From Mariniflexile sp. TRM1-10 (GTDB lineage: Bacteria > Bacteroidota > Bacteroidia > Flavobacteriales > Flavobacteriaceae), in NCBI RefSeq assembly GCF_003425985.1, contig NZ_CP022985.1:843501-907500 (forward strand): a stretch of 64,000 bases of DNA, read 5' to 3'. Shown here in pieces: positions 7,390-15,993 of this stretch (the first letter of the stretch is position 1; each line of letters opens with the position of its first letter). The notes beneath the pieces are model-generated. The model was given only the letters and a program-made list of their open reading frames with translations, was not told the origin of the DNA and did not search any database. Both the position numbers and the translations under genes were made by a program.

Positions 7390-8907
7390 ATGAATAAAAA
7401 AGTCATCTTAATGATACTTGACGGTTGGGGAAACTCTCCAGATCCTAAAGTTTCAGCTATCGATCATGCAAATACACCTTTCATAGATTCTTTATATAAA
7501 AAATACCCTTTCGCTACCTTGAGAACCGATGGTTTACATGTTGGTTTACCAGAAGGACAAATGGGAAATAGCGAAGTCGGCCACATGAATTTAGGCGCTG
7601 GTAGAATTGTGTATCAAGATTTGGTTAAAGTTAATTTAGCTGTTAAAAACAAAACTTTAAATACCGAAAAAGTATTGGTGGATGCCTTTAATTATGCAAA
7701 AAACAATAATAAAGATGTTCATTTTTTAGGCTTATTAAGTGATGGCGGCGTACACTCACACATTAAGCATTTATTTGGATTGATTGATGCTGCCAACGAT
7801 TTCGGACTTAAAAACACCTACATTCATGCTTTTACAGATGGTCGTGATGTTGATCCAAAATCTGGATTTGGTTTTTTAACGGCATTAGAAAGTCATTTAG
7901 AAAACACCAATACGAAATTGGCAACCGTAACAGGACGTTATTATGCTATGGATAGAGATAAACGTTGGGAACGTGTAAAACTCGCCTATGATGCTTTAGT
8001 GAATAGTATCGGCGAAAAATCGACTAACGTTACAAAAACAGTTCAAAATAATTACGAAAATGATGTTACCGATGAGTTTATCAAGCCTATCATTATGGTT
8101 GATAAAGATGGTGAACCCGTTGCTAAAATTAAAGATGGTGATGTTGTTATCTTTTTCAACTTTAGAACAGACCGTGGTAGAGAGCTAACCGAAGCCTTAT
8201 CACAACAAGATTTTCATGAACAAAACATGCATAAATTGAACTTGCACTATGTAACGCTTACAAATTACGACGATACCTATAAAAATGTAAACGTCATTTT
8301 CAATAAAGATAATTTAACTGAAACCTTAGGTGAAGTTTTAGAAAAATACAACAAAAAACAAATCCGTATAGCAGAAACCGAAAAATACCCACACGTTACG
8401 TTCTTTTTCTCTGGCGGACGCGAAGAACCTTTTAAAGGCGAAACCCGCATTTTACGAAACTCTCCAAAAGTGGCTACCTACGATTTAAAACCTGAAATGA
8501 GCGCCTACGAACTACGAGATGCCTTAATACCCGAACTTCAAAAAGGCGAGGTAGATTTTGTATGCTTAAATTTTGCAAATGGTGATATGGTTGGACATAC
8601 CGGTGTTATGGAAGCTGCTATTAAAGCTTGTGAAGCCGTAGATGTATGCGTAAAAGACGTAGTGACCACAGCTCTTGAAAATGGTTACACTACGCTACTT
8701 ATTGCCGACCACGGAAACTGTGAAACCATGATAAACCCAGATGGCACACCAAATACAGCACACACAACAAACCCTGTTCCTGTCATTTTAATTGATAATG
8801 ATTTAAAATCTATTGAAGATGGCGTTTTGGGAGATGTAGCTCCTACTATTTTAAAACTAATTGGTGTAGAGCAACCTGAGGCTATGACGCGACACGCTTT
8901 AGTATAG
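7390..8907 (+). CDS. gpmI: 2,3-bisphosphoglycerate-independent phosphoglycerate mutase
   Basis: Interconverts 3- and 2-phosphoglycerate in glycolysis and gluconeogenesis, in the cytoplasm, with two Mn2+ ions. 505 residues from this start, the normal length. The N-terminal LMILDGWG holds the first metal ligand. The phosphorylated nucleophile is Ser61 in GNSEVGHMN (Ser62 in Bacillus GpmI). FTDGRDVDP (about 151-159) and the C-terminal ADHGNCE (about 441-447) give further substrate and metal ligands. I chose the ATG at 7390 over 7378 because MNKKVILMI fits the family N-terminus and leaves a normal leader after the -7 box. A HAD phosphatase gene follows with its own promoter. Confidence 0.96.
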   Translation: MNKKVILMILDGWGNSPDPKVSAIDHANTPFIDSLYKKYPFATLRTDGLHVGLPEGQMGNSEVGHMNLGAGRIVYQDLVKVNLAVKNKTLNTEKVLVDAFNYAKNNNKDVHFLGLLSDGGVHSHIKHLFGLIDAANDFGLKNTYIHAFTDGRDVDPKSGFGFLTALESHLENTNTKLATVTGRYYAMDRDKRWERVKLAYDALVNSIGEKSTNVTKTVQNNYENDVTDEFIKPIIMVDKDGEPVAKIKDGDVVIFFNFRTDRGRELTEALSQQDFHEQNMHKLNLHYVTLTNYDDTYKNVNVIFNKDNLTETLGEVLEKYNKKQIRIAETEKYPHVTFFFSGGREEPFKGETRILRNSPKVATYDLKPEMSAYELRDALIPELQKGEVDFVCLNFANGDMVGHTGVMEAAIKACEAVDVCVKDVVTTALENGYTTLLIADHGNCETMINPDGTPNTAHTTNPVPVILIDNDLKSIEDGVLGDVAPTILKLIGVEQPEAMTRHALV

Positions 8908-8931
8908 AGGTATTTAGATAATAAATTATTG

Positions 8932-8939
8932 TACTTTTG
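8932..8939 (+). promoter_or_regulatory. -7 promoter box of the HAD gene
   Basis: TACTTTTG fits TAnnTTTG, 29 nt before the ATG at 8969. Confidence 0.6.
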
Positions 8940-8968
8940 CGTTAAACCCAAATGTATTATAATTTATA

Positions 8969-9373
8969 ATGAAATTTTCTGAACACTTAATTATTGCCGT
9001 TGATTTTGATGGCACCATTGTTGAAGACGCCTACCCTAAAATAGGAAAACCAATGATGTTTGCTTTTGAAACGCTGAAAAAACTTCAAGAACAAGGGCAT
9101 CGTCTAATTTTATGGACTTACAGAAATGGTTCAAGATTAGACGAAGCCGTACGTTTTTGCGAAGAAAACGGCGTGCATTTTTATGCCGTAAATAAAAGTT
9201 TCCCTGAAGAAACATTCAATGGCAACATGAGCAGAAAAATTCATGCTGACTTATTTATAGATGATAGAAATATTGGTGGTTTTTTAGGCTGGGGCGAAAT
9301 TTATCAAATGCTAACCAATACCAATCCACCACTACCTGAAAAGAAGAAAAGCCTTTTTAGTTTCTTCAAATAA
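8969..9373 (+). CDS. Small HAD-family phosphatase (BT0820-like)
   Basis: A 134-residue hydrolase of the HAD superfamily lacking a large cap, resembling Bacteroides BT0820-type phosphatases. Motif I is AVDFDGTIVED (about 10-20), with the nucleophile Asp and the acid Asp two residues on. ILWTYRNG (about 48-55) ends motif II with Thr, and the acidic motif IV is LFIDDRNIGG (about 89-98). The C-terminus KKKSLFSFFK is basic and hydrophobic and may touch the membrane. It is a cytoplasmic phosphomonoesterase of unknown substrate. It lies between gpmI and map, each with its own -7 box, so it is probably transcribed alone. Confidence 0.85.
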   Translation: MKFSEHLIIAVDFDGTIVEDAYPKIGKPMMFAFETLKKLQEQGHRLILWTYRNGSRLDEAVRFCEENGVHFYAVNKSFPEETFNGNMSRKIHADLFIDDRNIGGFLGWGEIYQMLTNTNPPLPEKKKSLFSFFK

Positions 9374-9426
9374 ACATATCAAAAAAATCACTACCACTAA
9401 TAAAAAGCCAATATCAGCATTTTAAG

Positions 9427-9434
9427 TATCTTTG
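9427..9434 (+). promoter_or_regulatory. -7 promoter box of map
   Basis: TATCTTTG fits TAnnTTTG, 16 nt before the ATG at 9451. Confidence 0.6.
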
Positions 9435-9450
9435 CCATTATTTTTTAAGT

Positions 9451-10269
9451 ATGATTATAGTAAAAACAAAAGAAGAAATAGAATTAATGCGCGAAAGTGC
9501 TTTAATCGTATCGAAAACTTTAGGTGAAGTTGCAAAAGCCATCAAACCAGGTGTTACTACTTTACAGCTCGATAAAATTGCAGAAACCTGTATTAGAGAC
9601 CACGGTGCCATCCCTGGTTTTTTAGGATTGTACGATTTTCCAAACACCCTTTGCATGAGTCCGAACACCCAAGTGGTACACGGTATTCCGAATAACACAC
9701 CTTTGGTAGAAGGTGATATTATTTCTATAGATTGTGGTGCTTTAAAAAATGGTTTTTATGGTGATCATGCTTATACATTTGCTGTTGGAGCCATAGACCC
9801 CGAAACCGAAAAGCTACTTCAAGTTACCAAAGAATCCTTATATGTTGGTATTCGCGAATTTAAAGTAAACAATCGTGTAGGTGATGTTGGCTATGCCATA
9901 CAAAAATATTGCGAAGACCACGGTTATGGTGTTGTTAGGGAATTGGTTGGCCATGGTTTGGGTAAAAAAATGCATGAAGACCCCGAAATGCCAAATTACG
10001 GCAAACGCGGTCGAGGTAAAAAGTTTGTTGAAGGTATGGTGGTTGCCATTGAACCCATGATTAATATGGGAACGCACCGTATTAAACAACATAACGACGG
10101 TTGGACCATCACTACTTTAGACAATAAACCAAGCGCACATTTTGAACATGATGTTGCCATAGTTGATGGAAGACCAGAACTGCTTTCAACCTTTTCTTAT
10201 ATTTATGAAGCTTTAGGTATTGAAAGTGATGAAGAAAATGAATTTAGACAGAAGGCTTTAGTACTCTAG
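9451..10269 (+). CDS. map: Methionine aminopeptidase, type I
   Basis: Removes the initiator methionine from nascent proteins in the cytoplasm. 272 residues, slightly longer than the E. coli enzyme because of a C-terminal tail. The pita-bread fold metal ligands are visible: [19 protein letters not shown] (about 91-109) with two Asp, [11 protein letters not shown] (about 167-177) with His, AIEPMINMG (about 199-207) with Glu, and EHDVAIVDG (about 231-239) with Glu. HGIPNNTPL (about 77-85) supplies the substrate-side His. No N-terminal zinc-finger extension is present. It has its own -7 box. The stop is followed at once by a CACAGAG repeat array. Confidence 0.96.
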   Translation: MIIVKTKEEIELMRESALIVSKTLGEVAKAIKPGVTTLQLDKIAETCIRDHGAIPGFLGLYDFPNTLCMSPNTQVVHGIPNNTPLVEGDIISIDCGALKNGFYGDHAYTFAVGAIDPETEKLLQVTKESLYVGIREFKVNNRVGDVGYAIQKYCEDHGYGVVRELVGHGLGKKMHEDPEMPNYGKRGRGKKFVEGMVVAIEPMINMGTHRIKQHNDGWTITTLDNKPSAHFEHDVAIVDGRPELLSTFSYIYEALGIESDEENEFRQKALVL

Positions 10270-10272
10270 CTA

Positions 10273-10337
10273 TTACACAGAGTTTCACAGAGAATTCGCA
10301 GAGAATTCGCAGAGAATTCGCAGAGTTTCGCAGAGAA
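10273..10337 (+). repeat. CACAGAG array, upstream block
   Basis: Begins TTACACAGAGTTTCACAGAG and continues as three perfect 11-bp units CAGAGAATTCG (10288-10320) plus degenerate units. It abuts the start of the decayed GxxExxY gene. It has no spacer structure, so it is not a CRISPR. Confidence 0.85.
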
Positions 10338-10339
10338 AT

Positions 10340-10536
10340 ATGGAAGATAAATTAACTAGGAAAATCATAGGTGCAGCAATTGAGATACATAAAACCTTAG
10401 GACCTGGATTATTGGAATCTGTTTACCAAGAATATTTGTTTTTGAATTGAAGTCTATGGGGCTTAACGTGTTAAAAGAAGTCTCTCTTCCAATTATTTAT
10501 AAAGACATAAAATTAGATCATGGTTAAAGAATTGAT
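10340..10536 (+). pseudogene. Decayed GxxExxY-family gene
   Basis: A degenerate paralogue of the intact gene 66 bp further on. ATG 10340 opens [15 protein letters not shown] and stays parallel to the intact protein through [12 protein letters not shown] one-base deletion near 10440 then breaks the frame and gives a stop. Homology continues in another frame (KEVSLPIIYKDIKLDHG) until a stop replaces Tyr after DHG. The copy ends at RID, exactly where CACAGAG repeats begin, so the catalytic ELK region is gone. Two lesions plus truncation make function unlikely. Confidence 0.88.
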
Positions 10537-10578
10537 TTCACAGAGATACACAGAGTTTTCACAGAGATACACAGAGAG
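10537..10578 (+). repeat. CACAGAG array, middle block
   Basis: Two tandem copies of TTCACAGAGATACACAGAG, in the same orientation as the upstream block, joining the truncated end of the pseudogene to the intact gene. Confidence 0.85.
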
Positions 10579-10601
10579 TTATTAATATCCATTGGACTAT
10601 T

Positions 10602-10979
10602 TTGTATAATAAAATAACAGAAAACATTATAGGGGCAGCAATTGAAGTTCACAAAACTTTAGGTCCTGGCTTGTTAGAATCCGCTTATCAAGATTGTTTG
10701 CATTATGAATTGACTGAAATGGGTTATTTCGTTAAAAAAGAAGTAACACAACCTATCATTTATAAAAACATTAAATTAGACCATGGTTATAGGATTGATT
10801 TGCTTGTAGAGAATTTAATTGTTATTGAATTAAAGACTGTTGAAAATTTTACCGATGTACATACTGCCCAAATTTTAACCTATTTGAAATTAGGCAATTA
10901 TCCTATAGGCTTGTTACTGAACTTTCACACTAAACTGTTAAAAAACGGAATAAAAAGATTTATAAACGATACCGATTAG
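10602..10979 (+). CDS. GxxExxY family protein (PD-(D/E)XK nuclease-like)
   Basis: A 125-residue member of the GxxExxY family, which recurs in several copies in many environmental bacteria and has no established role. The family name motif appears as GPGLLESAY (about 22-30). The segment IDLLVENLIVIELK (about 64-77) fits the PD-(D/E)XK nuclease core (Asp, then Glu-x-Lys), and DHGYR precedes it. No ATG fits: the best start is TTG 10602, aligned with the ATG of the decayed neighbour. It is flanked by CACAGAG arrays, with the downstream block in inverted orientation. Nuclease activity is inferred from the motif alone. Confidence 0.8.
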   Translation: MYNKITENIIGAAIEVHKTLGPGLLESAYQDCLHYELTEMGYFVKKEVTQPIIYKNIKLDHGYRIDLLVENLIVIELKTVENFTDVHTAQILTYLKLGNYPIGLLLNFHTKLLKNGIKRFINDTD

Positions 10980-10980
10980 T

Positions 10981-11022
10981 TCTCTGTGAAACTCCTTTTC
11001 TTTGTGAATCTTTGTGTAACAA
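10981..11022 (-). repeat. CACAGAG array, inverted downstream block
   Basis: TCTCTGTGAAACTCC followed by TTTGTGAATCTTTGTGTAA is the reverse complement of the style of repeat seen upstream (TTACACAGAGTTTCACAGAGA). The two-gene cassette is thus bracketed by inverted blocks. Confidence 0.75.
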
Positions 11023-11025
11023 CTT

Positions 11026-11820
11026 ATGAAAAAACTCTTCAAATTCATTTTAAATCTAGTTCCAAGACCTATATTAATTAGGTTAAGTTACATAGCACGT
11101 CCTGTTTTAGCTTTTTTCTTAAAAGGAAATACCTTTACAGACCCTATAGATGGCAAGCGTTTTAAAACCTTTTTACCTTACGGCTACGGCAAACAACGCA
11201 ATAATGTCTTATCGCCTTCAACTTTAAGTTTAGAACGTCACAGGTTATTATGGTTGTATTTAAAAAACGAAACCGACTTTTTTTCGGCAGATACTGAAAC
11301 AAGTTCAGCACAGAGAAAAAAGGTACTTCATTTTGCACCGGAACAATGCTTTTTAAAACGCTTTAGAAAGCTAAAAAATTTAGACTATACTACAACAGAC
11401 TTACTGTCACCAATTGCCGATGTTAAAGCCGATATTTGCAATCTACCGTTTCAAGACAATACCTATGATGTGATTCTTTGTAATCATGTTTTAGAACACA
11501 TTTCAGATGACACAAAGGCAATGCAAGAATTGTATAGAGTGATGAAAGTTGGTGGTATGGGTGTTTTTCAAATTCCTCAAGATTTAAATAGAGAAAAAAC
11601 TTTTGAGGACAACTCGATAACCGATAAGAAAGAACGTGCTAAAATATTTGGACAATACGACCATGTACGGATTTATGGGCGTGATTATTTTGACAAGTTA
11701 AGAGGCATCGGCTTTAAGGTTGAAGAAGTAGATTATACAGCAACACTTTCCGCGGAAGCGATAGAAACCTATTGTTTAGCAAAAGGGGAGATTATTCCTG
11801 TGGTACGAAAACAACTCTGA
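11026..11820 (+). CDS. Class I SAM-dependent methyltransferase
   Basis: A 264-residue protein with a Methyltransf_11-type domain. VLHFAPEQCFLKRF (about 100-113) replaces the usual glycine-rich motif I, so SAM binding is a variant form; DLLSPIADVKADICNLPF and YDVILCNHVLEHISDD (about 144-160) are the normal motifs II-IV. The N-terminus (1-35) is basic and hydrophobic, suggesting membrane association. Proteins with this HFAPE variant often sit in cell-envelope polysaccharide or lipid loci, but no such cluster is adjacent here. The target is unknown. ATG 11026 follows the CACAGAG block directly. Confidence 0.82.
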   Translation: MKKLFKFILNLVPRPILIRLSYIARPVLAFFLKGNTFTDPIDGKRFKTFLPYGYGKQRNNVLSPSTLSLERHRLLWLYLKNETDFFSADTETSSAQRKKVLHFAPEQCFLKRFRKLKNLDYTTTDLLSPIADVKADICNLPFQDNTYDVILCNHVLEHISDDTKAMQELYRVMKVGGMGVFQIPQDLNREKTFEDNSITDKKERAKIFGQYDHVRIYGRDYFDKLRGIGFKVEEVDYTATLSAEAIETYCLAKGEIIPVVRKQL

Positions 11821-11911
11821 ATTAATAGCTAATGGACATTAAATGGATATACAATAAGATTTTTGCATATCTTTATTTTTATTGAAACTTTTTAGCAAAA
11901 TTTAGATTTTA

Positions 11912-14371
11912 ATGTTTGAATCTTTTAATAGAAATTACCGTTCCCTTTATTTTTTATTGACTCTTTTAACATTTGTTTCTTTACATGCACAGGACAAAAA
12001 AACGGCTTACGATATAGAAAAAATATATCTTCACACGGACAGGTCAAGGTATTTTATGGGCGAAGACCTATGGTACAAAGCCTATAATGTAGATGTATAC
12101 AACAATTTACTTTCAAATCACAGCAATGTACTGTATGTGGAATTGATTTCTCCTGATTCTAATATTATAGCGAGAAATAAGACCAATTTAGAAATGGGTC
12201 TTGGGCATGGCGATTTTAAATTGACAGATTCTGTTGGCGTAAAGCCTGGGGTTTACCAAATACGGGCCTATACCAATTGGAATAGAAATTTTGGAGAAGA
12301 TTTCGTATTTAAAAAGAACGTAGAGATCATTGATATTTTTGATGCGCATTTTAATCCTAATAAACTACAGGTGACTCCTACCAATGGTGTAATATCTGAA
12401 ACCCATAAACAAAACATATTTAAAATTGATTTCTTCCCTGAGGGTGGTTCTTTATTGAAAAACGTGGCCAGTGTTGTTGGGTTTAAGGCTGTTGGCAGTA
12501 ATGGTAACCCTATAAATGTTGAGGGAGAGGTTTATGATTCCGATAACGAATTGGTGACCTCATTTACGAGTGTCCATGATGGTATGGGGCAATTTCAAAT
12601 GATACCGATTAGCGGGAAACAGTATTACGTAAAAATTAGAACACAATCGGGGATAGAATTACGTAAAACACTCCCCAAAGCACTTGATCAGGGCTATTTG
12701 TTGAGCTTTAAGATATTTAAAGGTAGAAACATAATCTCTATAAATACCAACCAAGAAACCTTGAAGCAGGTCTCTAATCATGAGTTAACACTTGTTTGTA
12801 AATCAAAGGGCGTTACGTATTTAGAAAGCCAATTAAACCTAAGGGAAACTACATTGTCTTTTGAACTGTCAAAGGCTAAAATACCTGAAGGTATAAACCA
12901 GATTACTTTATACGACAGCAAAAACAGACCACAAAGTGAACGTTTAGTGTATGTTGAAAAAGAACATGATTTGGAAGTCAGCTTAGAAACAGATAAGACA
13001 AGTTACAAACCCAACGAAAAAGTTAACATAAACGTGACCTCAAAATCAAAATCGGGAGCGACTAAATCGGCTAGTTATTCATTAAGTGTAACGGATATGA
13101 ATGGGGTTGAAAACAATATAGACTATGGAACGACCATAAGTTCGTATTTTTTGATGGAGTCGGACATTCGTGGACAAGTACATCATCCTTCCTATTATTT
13201 TACCCCTGAAAACTCAAAACGGTTAGAGCATTTAGATAATTTACTCTTAACCCAAGGTTGGCGTGATTTTATATGGAAAACGCTGCAAAAACCAAAAGAT
13301 AGTATGATATATAAAGTCGAAAAAGGTTTTACCATATCGGGTCGGACAAAGCAGGTTTTCGGCAAAAAACCTTTAATAAATAATCATGTTACACTGGCAT
13401 TAATGAACGGCAAAAACTTTAATGCGTTTAGTACAACTACCGATACCTTAGGTGGTTTTAAATTTGAAGATTTGTTGTTTTCGGGAAAAACCAACTTACA
13501 GTTAAACTCAAGAAATGAGAAAGGGAAATTTTCAGGAAAAATTTTGCTGGATTCTATAGAACAACCTCCAATGAAAGCTTCTTTCAAAAGCAAATCAAGA
13601 AGTCTTCCTAAAGAAGAAGGGGTAGTAGATCATGTATATAAAAAATATATTAATTTTGGAATTCAACCAGAAAACGTACTAGACGAAGTAGAAATTGTTG
13701 GAAAAAAGAGAAACGATATAGTGGTTTTCCATGGATTAGTGGATAATAGTTATATAGCAGATGAAGAAACTAAAACGTATGCTGATATTTATCAACTTAT
13801 TCAACAAAAAATACCTGGTGTTACTCTTTCTTCAGATGGAAACGGCGTTGTTGCGAGGTATCCATATGGTAGGTATATATTGTTTTTTAATCGTTATGCT
13901 ACCGAGCCCATAATTTTAATAGATGGTTTTCCAATTGTTGACAAAACCCAATTTGAAGATGTAGACCCCGATGAGATTGAAAAAATTGAGGCTATTCGGG
14001 GAGCTCAAGCCATGGCTTATTATGGTGAAGAAAGTAGTAGTGGGCTTATAGCTATTTATACCAATCGGCATTTAGGAAATAAACCTAAAAAAGATGCTAT
14101 TTCTACAGTAAAAAAAGAAATAGAAGGCTTTTATGAGGCAAGAACTTTTTATGTTCCAAACCCAGAAAAAAACAATTTAGAAGCGGATAAAAAGACAGAG
14201 GCTAGAAACACGATTTATTGGACACCGTATCTACATCCCGATAAAAAAGGTCTTGCCAATGTAAGTTATTACAATGCTGGTGTTGAAACCAAAGTAAAAG
14301 TCGCTTTAGAAGGTATAACCTCTAGTGGTACTCCTGTGGTTAAAAACACTTATTATACTATTAGAAAATAA
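11912..14371 (+). CDS. Large secreted protein with macroglobulin-like and TonB-plug domains, no barrel
   Basis: 819 residues with a signal peptide (about 1-27, ending LHAQ). The N-terminal half (about 33-400) resembles an array of MG-type beta-sandwich domains: it starts IYLHTDRSRYFMGEDLWYK, as in alpha-2-macroglobulin-like bacterial proteins. A carboxypeptidase-regulatory-like segment follows (about 470-560). Residues about 595-735 form a TonB-receptor plug (IPGVTLS, then PIILIDGFPI and EIEKIEAIRGAQAMAYYG). The protein ends about 85 residues later, so the 22-strand barrel of a TonB-dependent transporter is absent. Such proteins are common in Bacteroidota but not well characterised. It is probably outer-membrane associated or periplasmic, and monocistronic. 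Its role is unknown. Confidence 0.75.
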   Translation: MFESFNRNYRSLYFLLTLLTFVSLHAQDKKTAYDIEKIYLHTDRSRYFMGEDLWYKAYNVDVYNNLLSNHSNVLYVELISPDSNIIARNKTNLEMGLGHGDFKLTDSVGVKPGVYQIRAYTNWNRNFGEDFVFKKNVEIIDIFDAHFNPNKLQVTPTNGVISETHKQNIFKIDFFPEGGSLLKNVASVVGFKAVGSNGNPINVEGEVYDSDNELVTSFTSVHDGMGQFQMIPISGKQYYVKIRTQSGIELRKTLPKALDQGYLLSFKIFKGRNIISINTNQETLKQVSNHELTLVCKSKGVTYLESQLNLRETTLSFELSKAKIPEGINQITLYDSKNRPQSERLVYVEKEHDLEVSLETDKTSYKPNEKVNINVTSKSKSGATKSASYSLSVTDMNGVENNIDYGTTISSYFLMESDIRGQVHHPSYYFTPENSKRLEHLDNLLLTQGWRDFIWKTLQKPKDSMIYKVEKGFTISGRTKQVFGKKPLINNHVTLALMNGKNFNAFSTTTDTLGGFKFEDLLFSGKTNLQLNSRNEKGKFSGKILLDSIEQPPMKASFKSKSRSLPKEEGVVDHVYKKYINFGIQPENVLDEVEIVGKKRNDIVVFHGLVDNSYIADEETKTYADIYQLIQQKIPGVTLSSDGNGVVARYPYGRYILFFNRYATEPIILIDGFPIVDKTQFEDVDPDEIEKIEAIRGAQAMAYYGEESSSGLIAIYTNRHLGNKPKKDAISTVKKEIEGFYEARTFYVPNPEKNNLEADKKTEARNTIYWTPYLHPDKKGLANVSYYNAGVETKVKVALEGITSSGTPVVKNTYYTIRK

Positions 14372-14513
14372 GAAGATTTTTAACAGTATTACTGCTTTTT
14401 ACTGATTTTCAAAGTAGGGTGATGTTGTTTGATAAAAACAGATTACAAAAAGACACATTCAGACCAACTGAAAAGTATTATGATAGTGATGACATGATAG
14501 GTCTAGGAGTCAT

Positions 14514-15488
14514 TCATTTTTCAGGGAAACCGTTAAAACTTAAAGTTTCCAACGCCTTTTCATCATTTTCAAAAATAAAAAATACTTTCAGTTCGGGATG
14601 CGATTTTAAAAAGGCTTTTACTTTTTCAATACCCATGGCTTTAAATGCTGTCGCATAGGCATCGGCAGTCATACAATCGTTTGCTATAACAGAAATACTT
14701 AACAAATTGGTTTTACTTGGGTAGCCCGTTTTGGCATCTATAATATGTGCGTAACGGTTACCTTCGACGTCTACTTTAAACTTCCTGTACGTTCCGGAAG
14801 TTGCCATAGCTTCATTATGCACCCCAATAGCTTTTAGAATGGATTGTTCACCATCAAAGTGAGGCATTTCAATCCCAATTTTCCAAGGTGCTTGTTTTTC
14901 TGTGTTTTCTCCTTTGGCTCGTATTTCACCACCTATCTCAACCAGATAGTTTTTTATGTTCTTGTTTTCTAAAAACTCGCCAATAACATCAACACCATAA
15001 CCTTTTGCAATGGCATTAAAGTCTATAAAAGTTCCTACTGGTTTTATAATTTTATTACCATATCGCTTTACTTTATCCAAACCAACCGACACCATTAAGC
15101 TATCAATTTTTAAACTATCCAAATTGACAATTTTACCTTCTGGACCAAAATCCCATGCGTTTACAACCGCACCAATAGTAGGGTCAAAAACACCATTTGT
15201 TTGTTTATGGATGACTTTTGAAGCTTCAAAAACCTTAATAAAATGAGCATCTACAAGACTATCTTCGTTTCTATTTAGTTTAGAAATATCAGAATTTGTT
15301 TGATAGGTAGACATCGATTTATTTATCACATAGAACAAACTATCTATCTGCGATTGGTAATTAATTTCAGAATCATAAATTATAGAATAACTAGTGCCAA
15401 AAACGGGGCCTGAAAGTTTTGTATTTACAGCCTCTTGTTTACAAGAAAACACAAAAACAAATAAGAGTAAACTGTATATTATCTTCAT
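14514..15488 (-). CDS. apbE: FAD:protein FMN transferase (ApbE lipoprotein)
   Basis: Transfers FMN from FAD onto Thr residues of target proteins such as NqrB and NqrC. 324 residues. The lipoprotein signal ends FVFSCKQ (lipobox Cys about 16), so it acts outside the inner membrane. Family motifs are present: a start like GPVFGTSYSI (about 27-36), MSTYQTNSDISKLN (about 59-72), FDFNAIAKGYGVD (about 153-165), EIGGEIRAKG (about 184-193) and HIIDAKTGYP (about 254-263). TADAYATAFKAMG (about 279-291) is the conserved Mg-binding C-terminal region. It lies 10 bp downstream of a small co-directional gene and about 9 kb from the nqr operon, whose subunits carry the acceptor motif. Confidence 0.95.
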   Translation of the reverse strand: MKIIYSLLLFVFVFSCKQEAVNTKLSGPVFGTSYSIIYDSEINYQSQIDSLFYVINKSMSTYQTNSDISKLNRNEDSLVDAHFIKVFEASKVIHKQTNGVFDPTIGAVVNAWDFGPEGKIVNLDSLKIDSLMVSVGLDKVKRYGNKIIKPVGTFIDFNAIAKGYGVDVIGEFLENKNIKNYLVEIGGEIRAKGENTEKQAPWKIGIEMPHFDGEQSILKAIGVHNEAMATSGTYRKFKVDVEGNRYAHIIDAKTGYPSKTNLLSISVIANDCMTADAYATAFKAMGIEKVKAFLKSHPELKVFFIFENDEKALETLSFNGFPEK

Positions 15489-15498
15489 ATTTTCACCA

Positions 15499-15876
15499 CT
15501 AGTTCAGATTAGTTTCCAAAACTTGTATGCCATTATATTCAAGCAAATATTCCTGATTTAGATAAATAGGTTCCTTTTCGCCAGCTACATTCCCAATACC
15601 AACACCGGCATAAAGCACTTTGGCGTCTTTTTCCCTGGCATGTTTTTTAAAAGCTTCCATCCAAACAACGTCATAATTATTAGGATTATCAGGTAAAATC
15701 ACAGCTCTAACAATGACAAAATAATATTGTTTATTCTTATCTATACAAACAAATTGCGGATGCTTTTTTAGTTTACTGTTTATAGCTATAAACTCAAAAC
15801 CACGTTGCTCCAAATCTTTACCAACATGGTTCATAGCTAAGTTGTGTAATTCTTGCTCTGTAAGTGCTTTACTCAT
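15499..15876 (-). CDS. Conserved small protein upstream of apbE
   Basis: 125 residues, cytoplasmic, no membrane segment. I do not recognise a characterised family. The composition suggests an alpha/beta fold: a helical start (EQELHNLAMNHVGKDLEQRG), then strands FVCIDKNKQYYFVIVRAVIL and a helix WMEAFKKHAREKDAKVLYAGVGIG. Proteins of this kind are sometimes labelled as an NQR subunit in flavobacterial genomes, probably through gene proximity, since no flavin, Fe-S or NADH motif is visible. The stop lies 10 bp before apbE, so the two are likely co-transcribed and a role linked to flavinylation or NQR is possible. A nuclease-like or NQR-assembly role would be speculation. Confidence 0.7.
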   Translation of the reverse strand: MSKALTEQELHNLAMNHVGKDLEQRGFEFIAINSKLKKHPQFVCIDKNKQYYFVIVRAVILPDNPNNYDVVWMEAFKKHAREKDAKVLYAGVGIGNVAGEKEPIYLNQEYLLEYNGIQVLETNLN

Positions 15877-15993
15877 ACTACAAAAATATATTAAAATTTT
15901 GCCTATGCCAAAATTAAAAAATGTTTAACTTTAAAATGGCTTACTAACCATATCCAACTAAATTGTGATTAATATGATTAATCGAACACTTTC

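Noticed and set aside
10273..10578. CACAGAG arrays considered as a CRISPR
   Set aside because: Units are 7-19 bp, irregular and adjacent, with no unique spacers of constant length and no cas genes.
14419..14658. Plus-strand open frame overlapping the end of apbE
   Set aside because: Its last two thirds are antisense to conserved ApbE sequence; no family resemblance.
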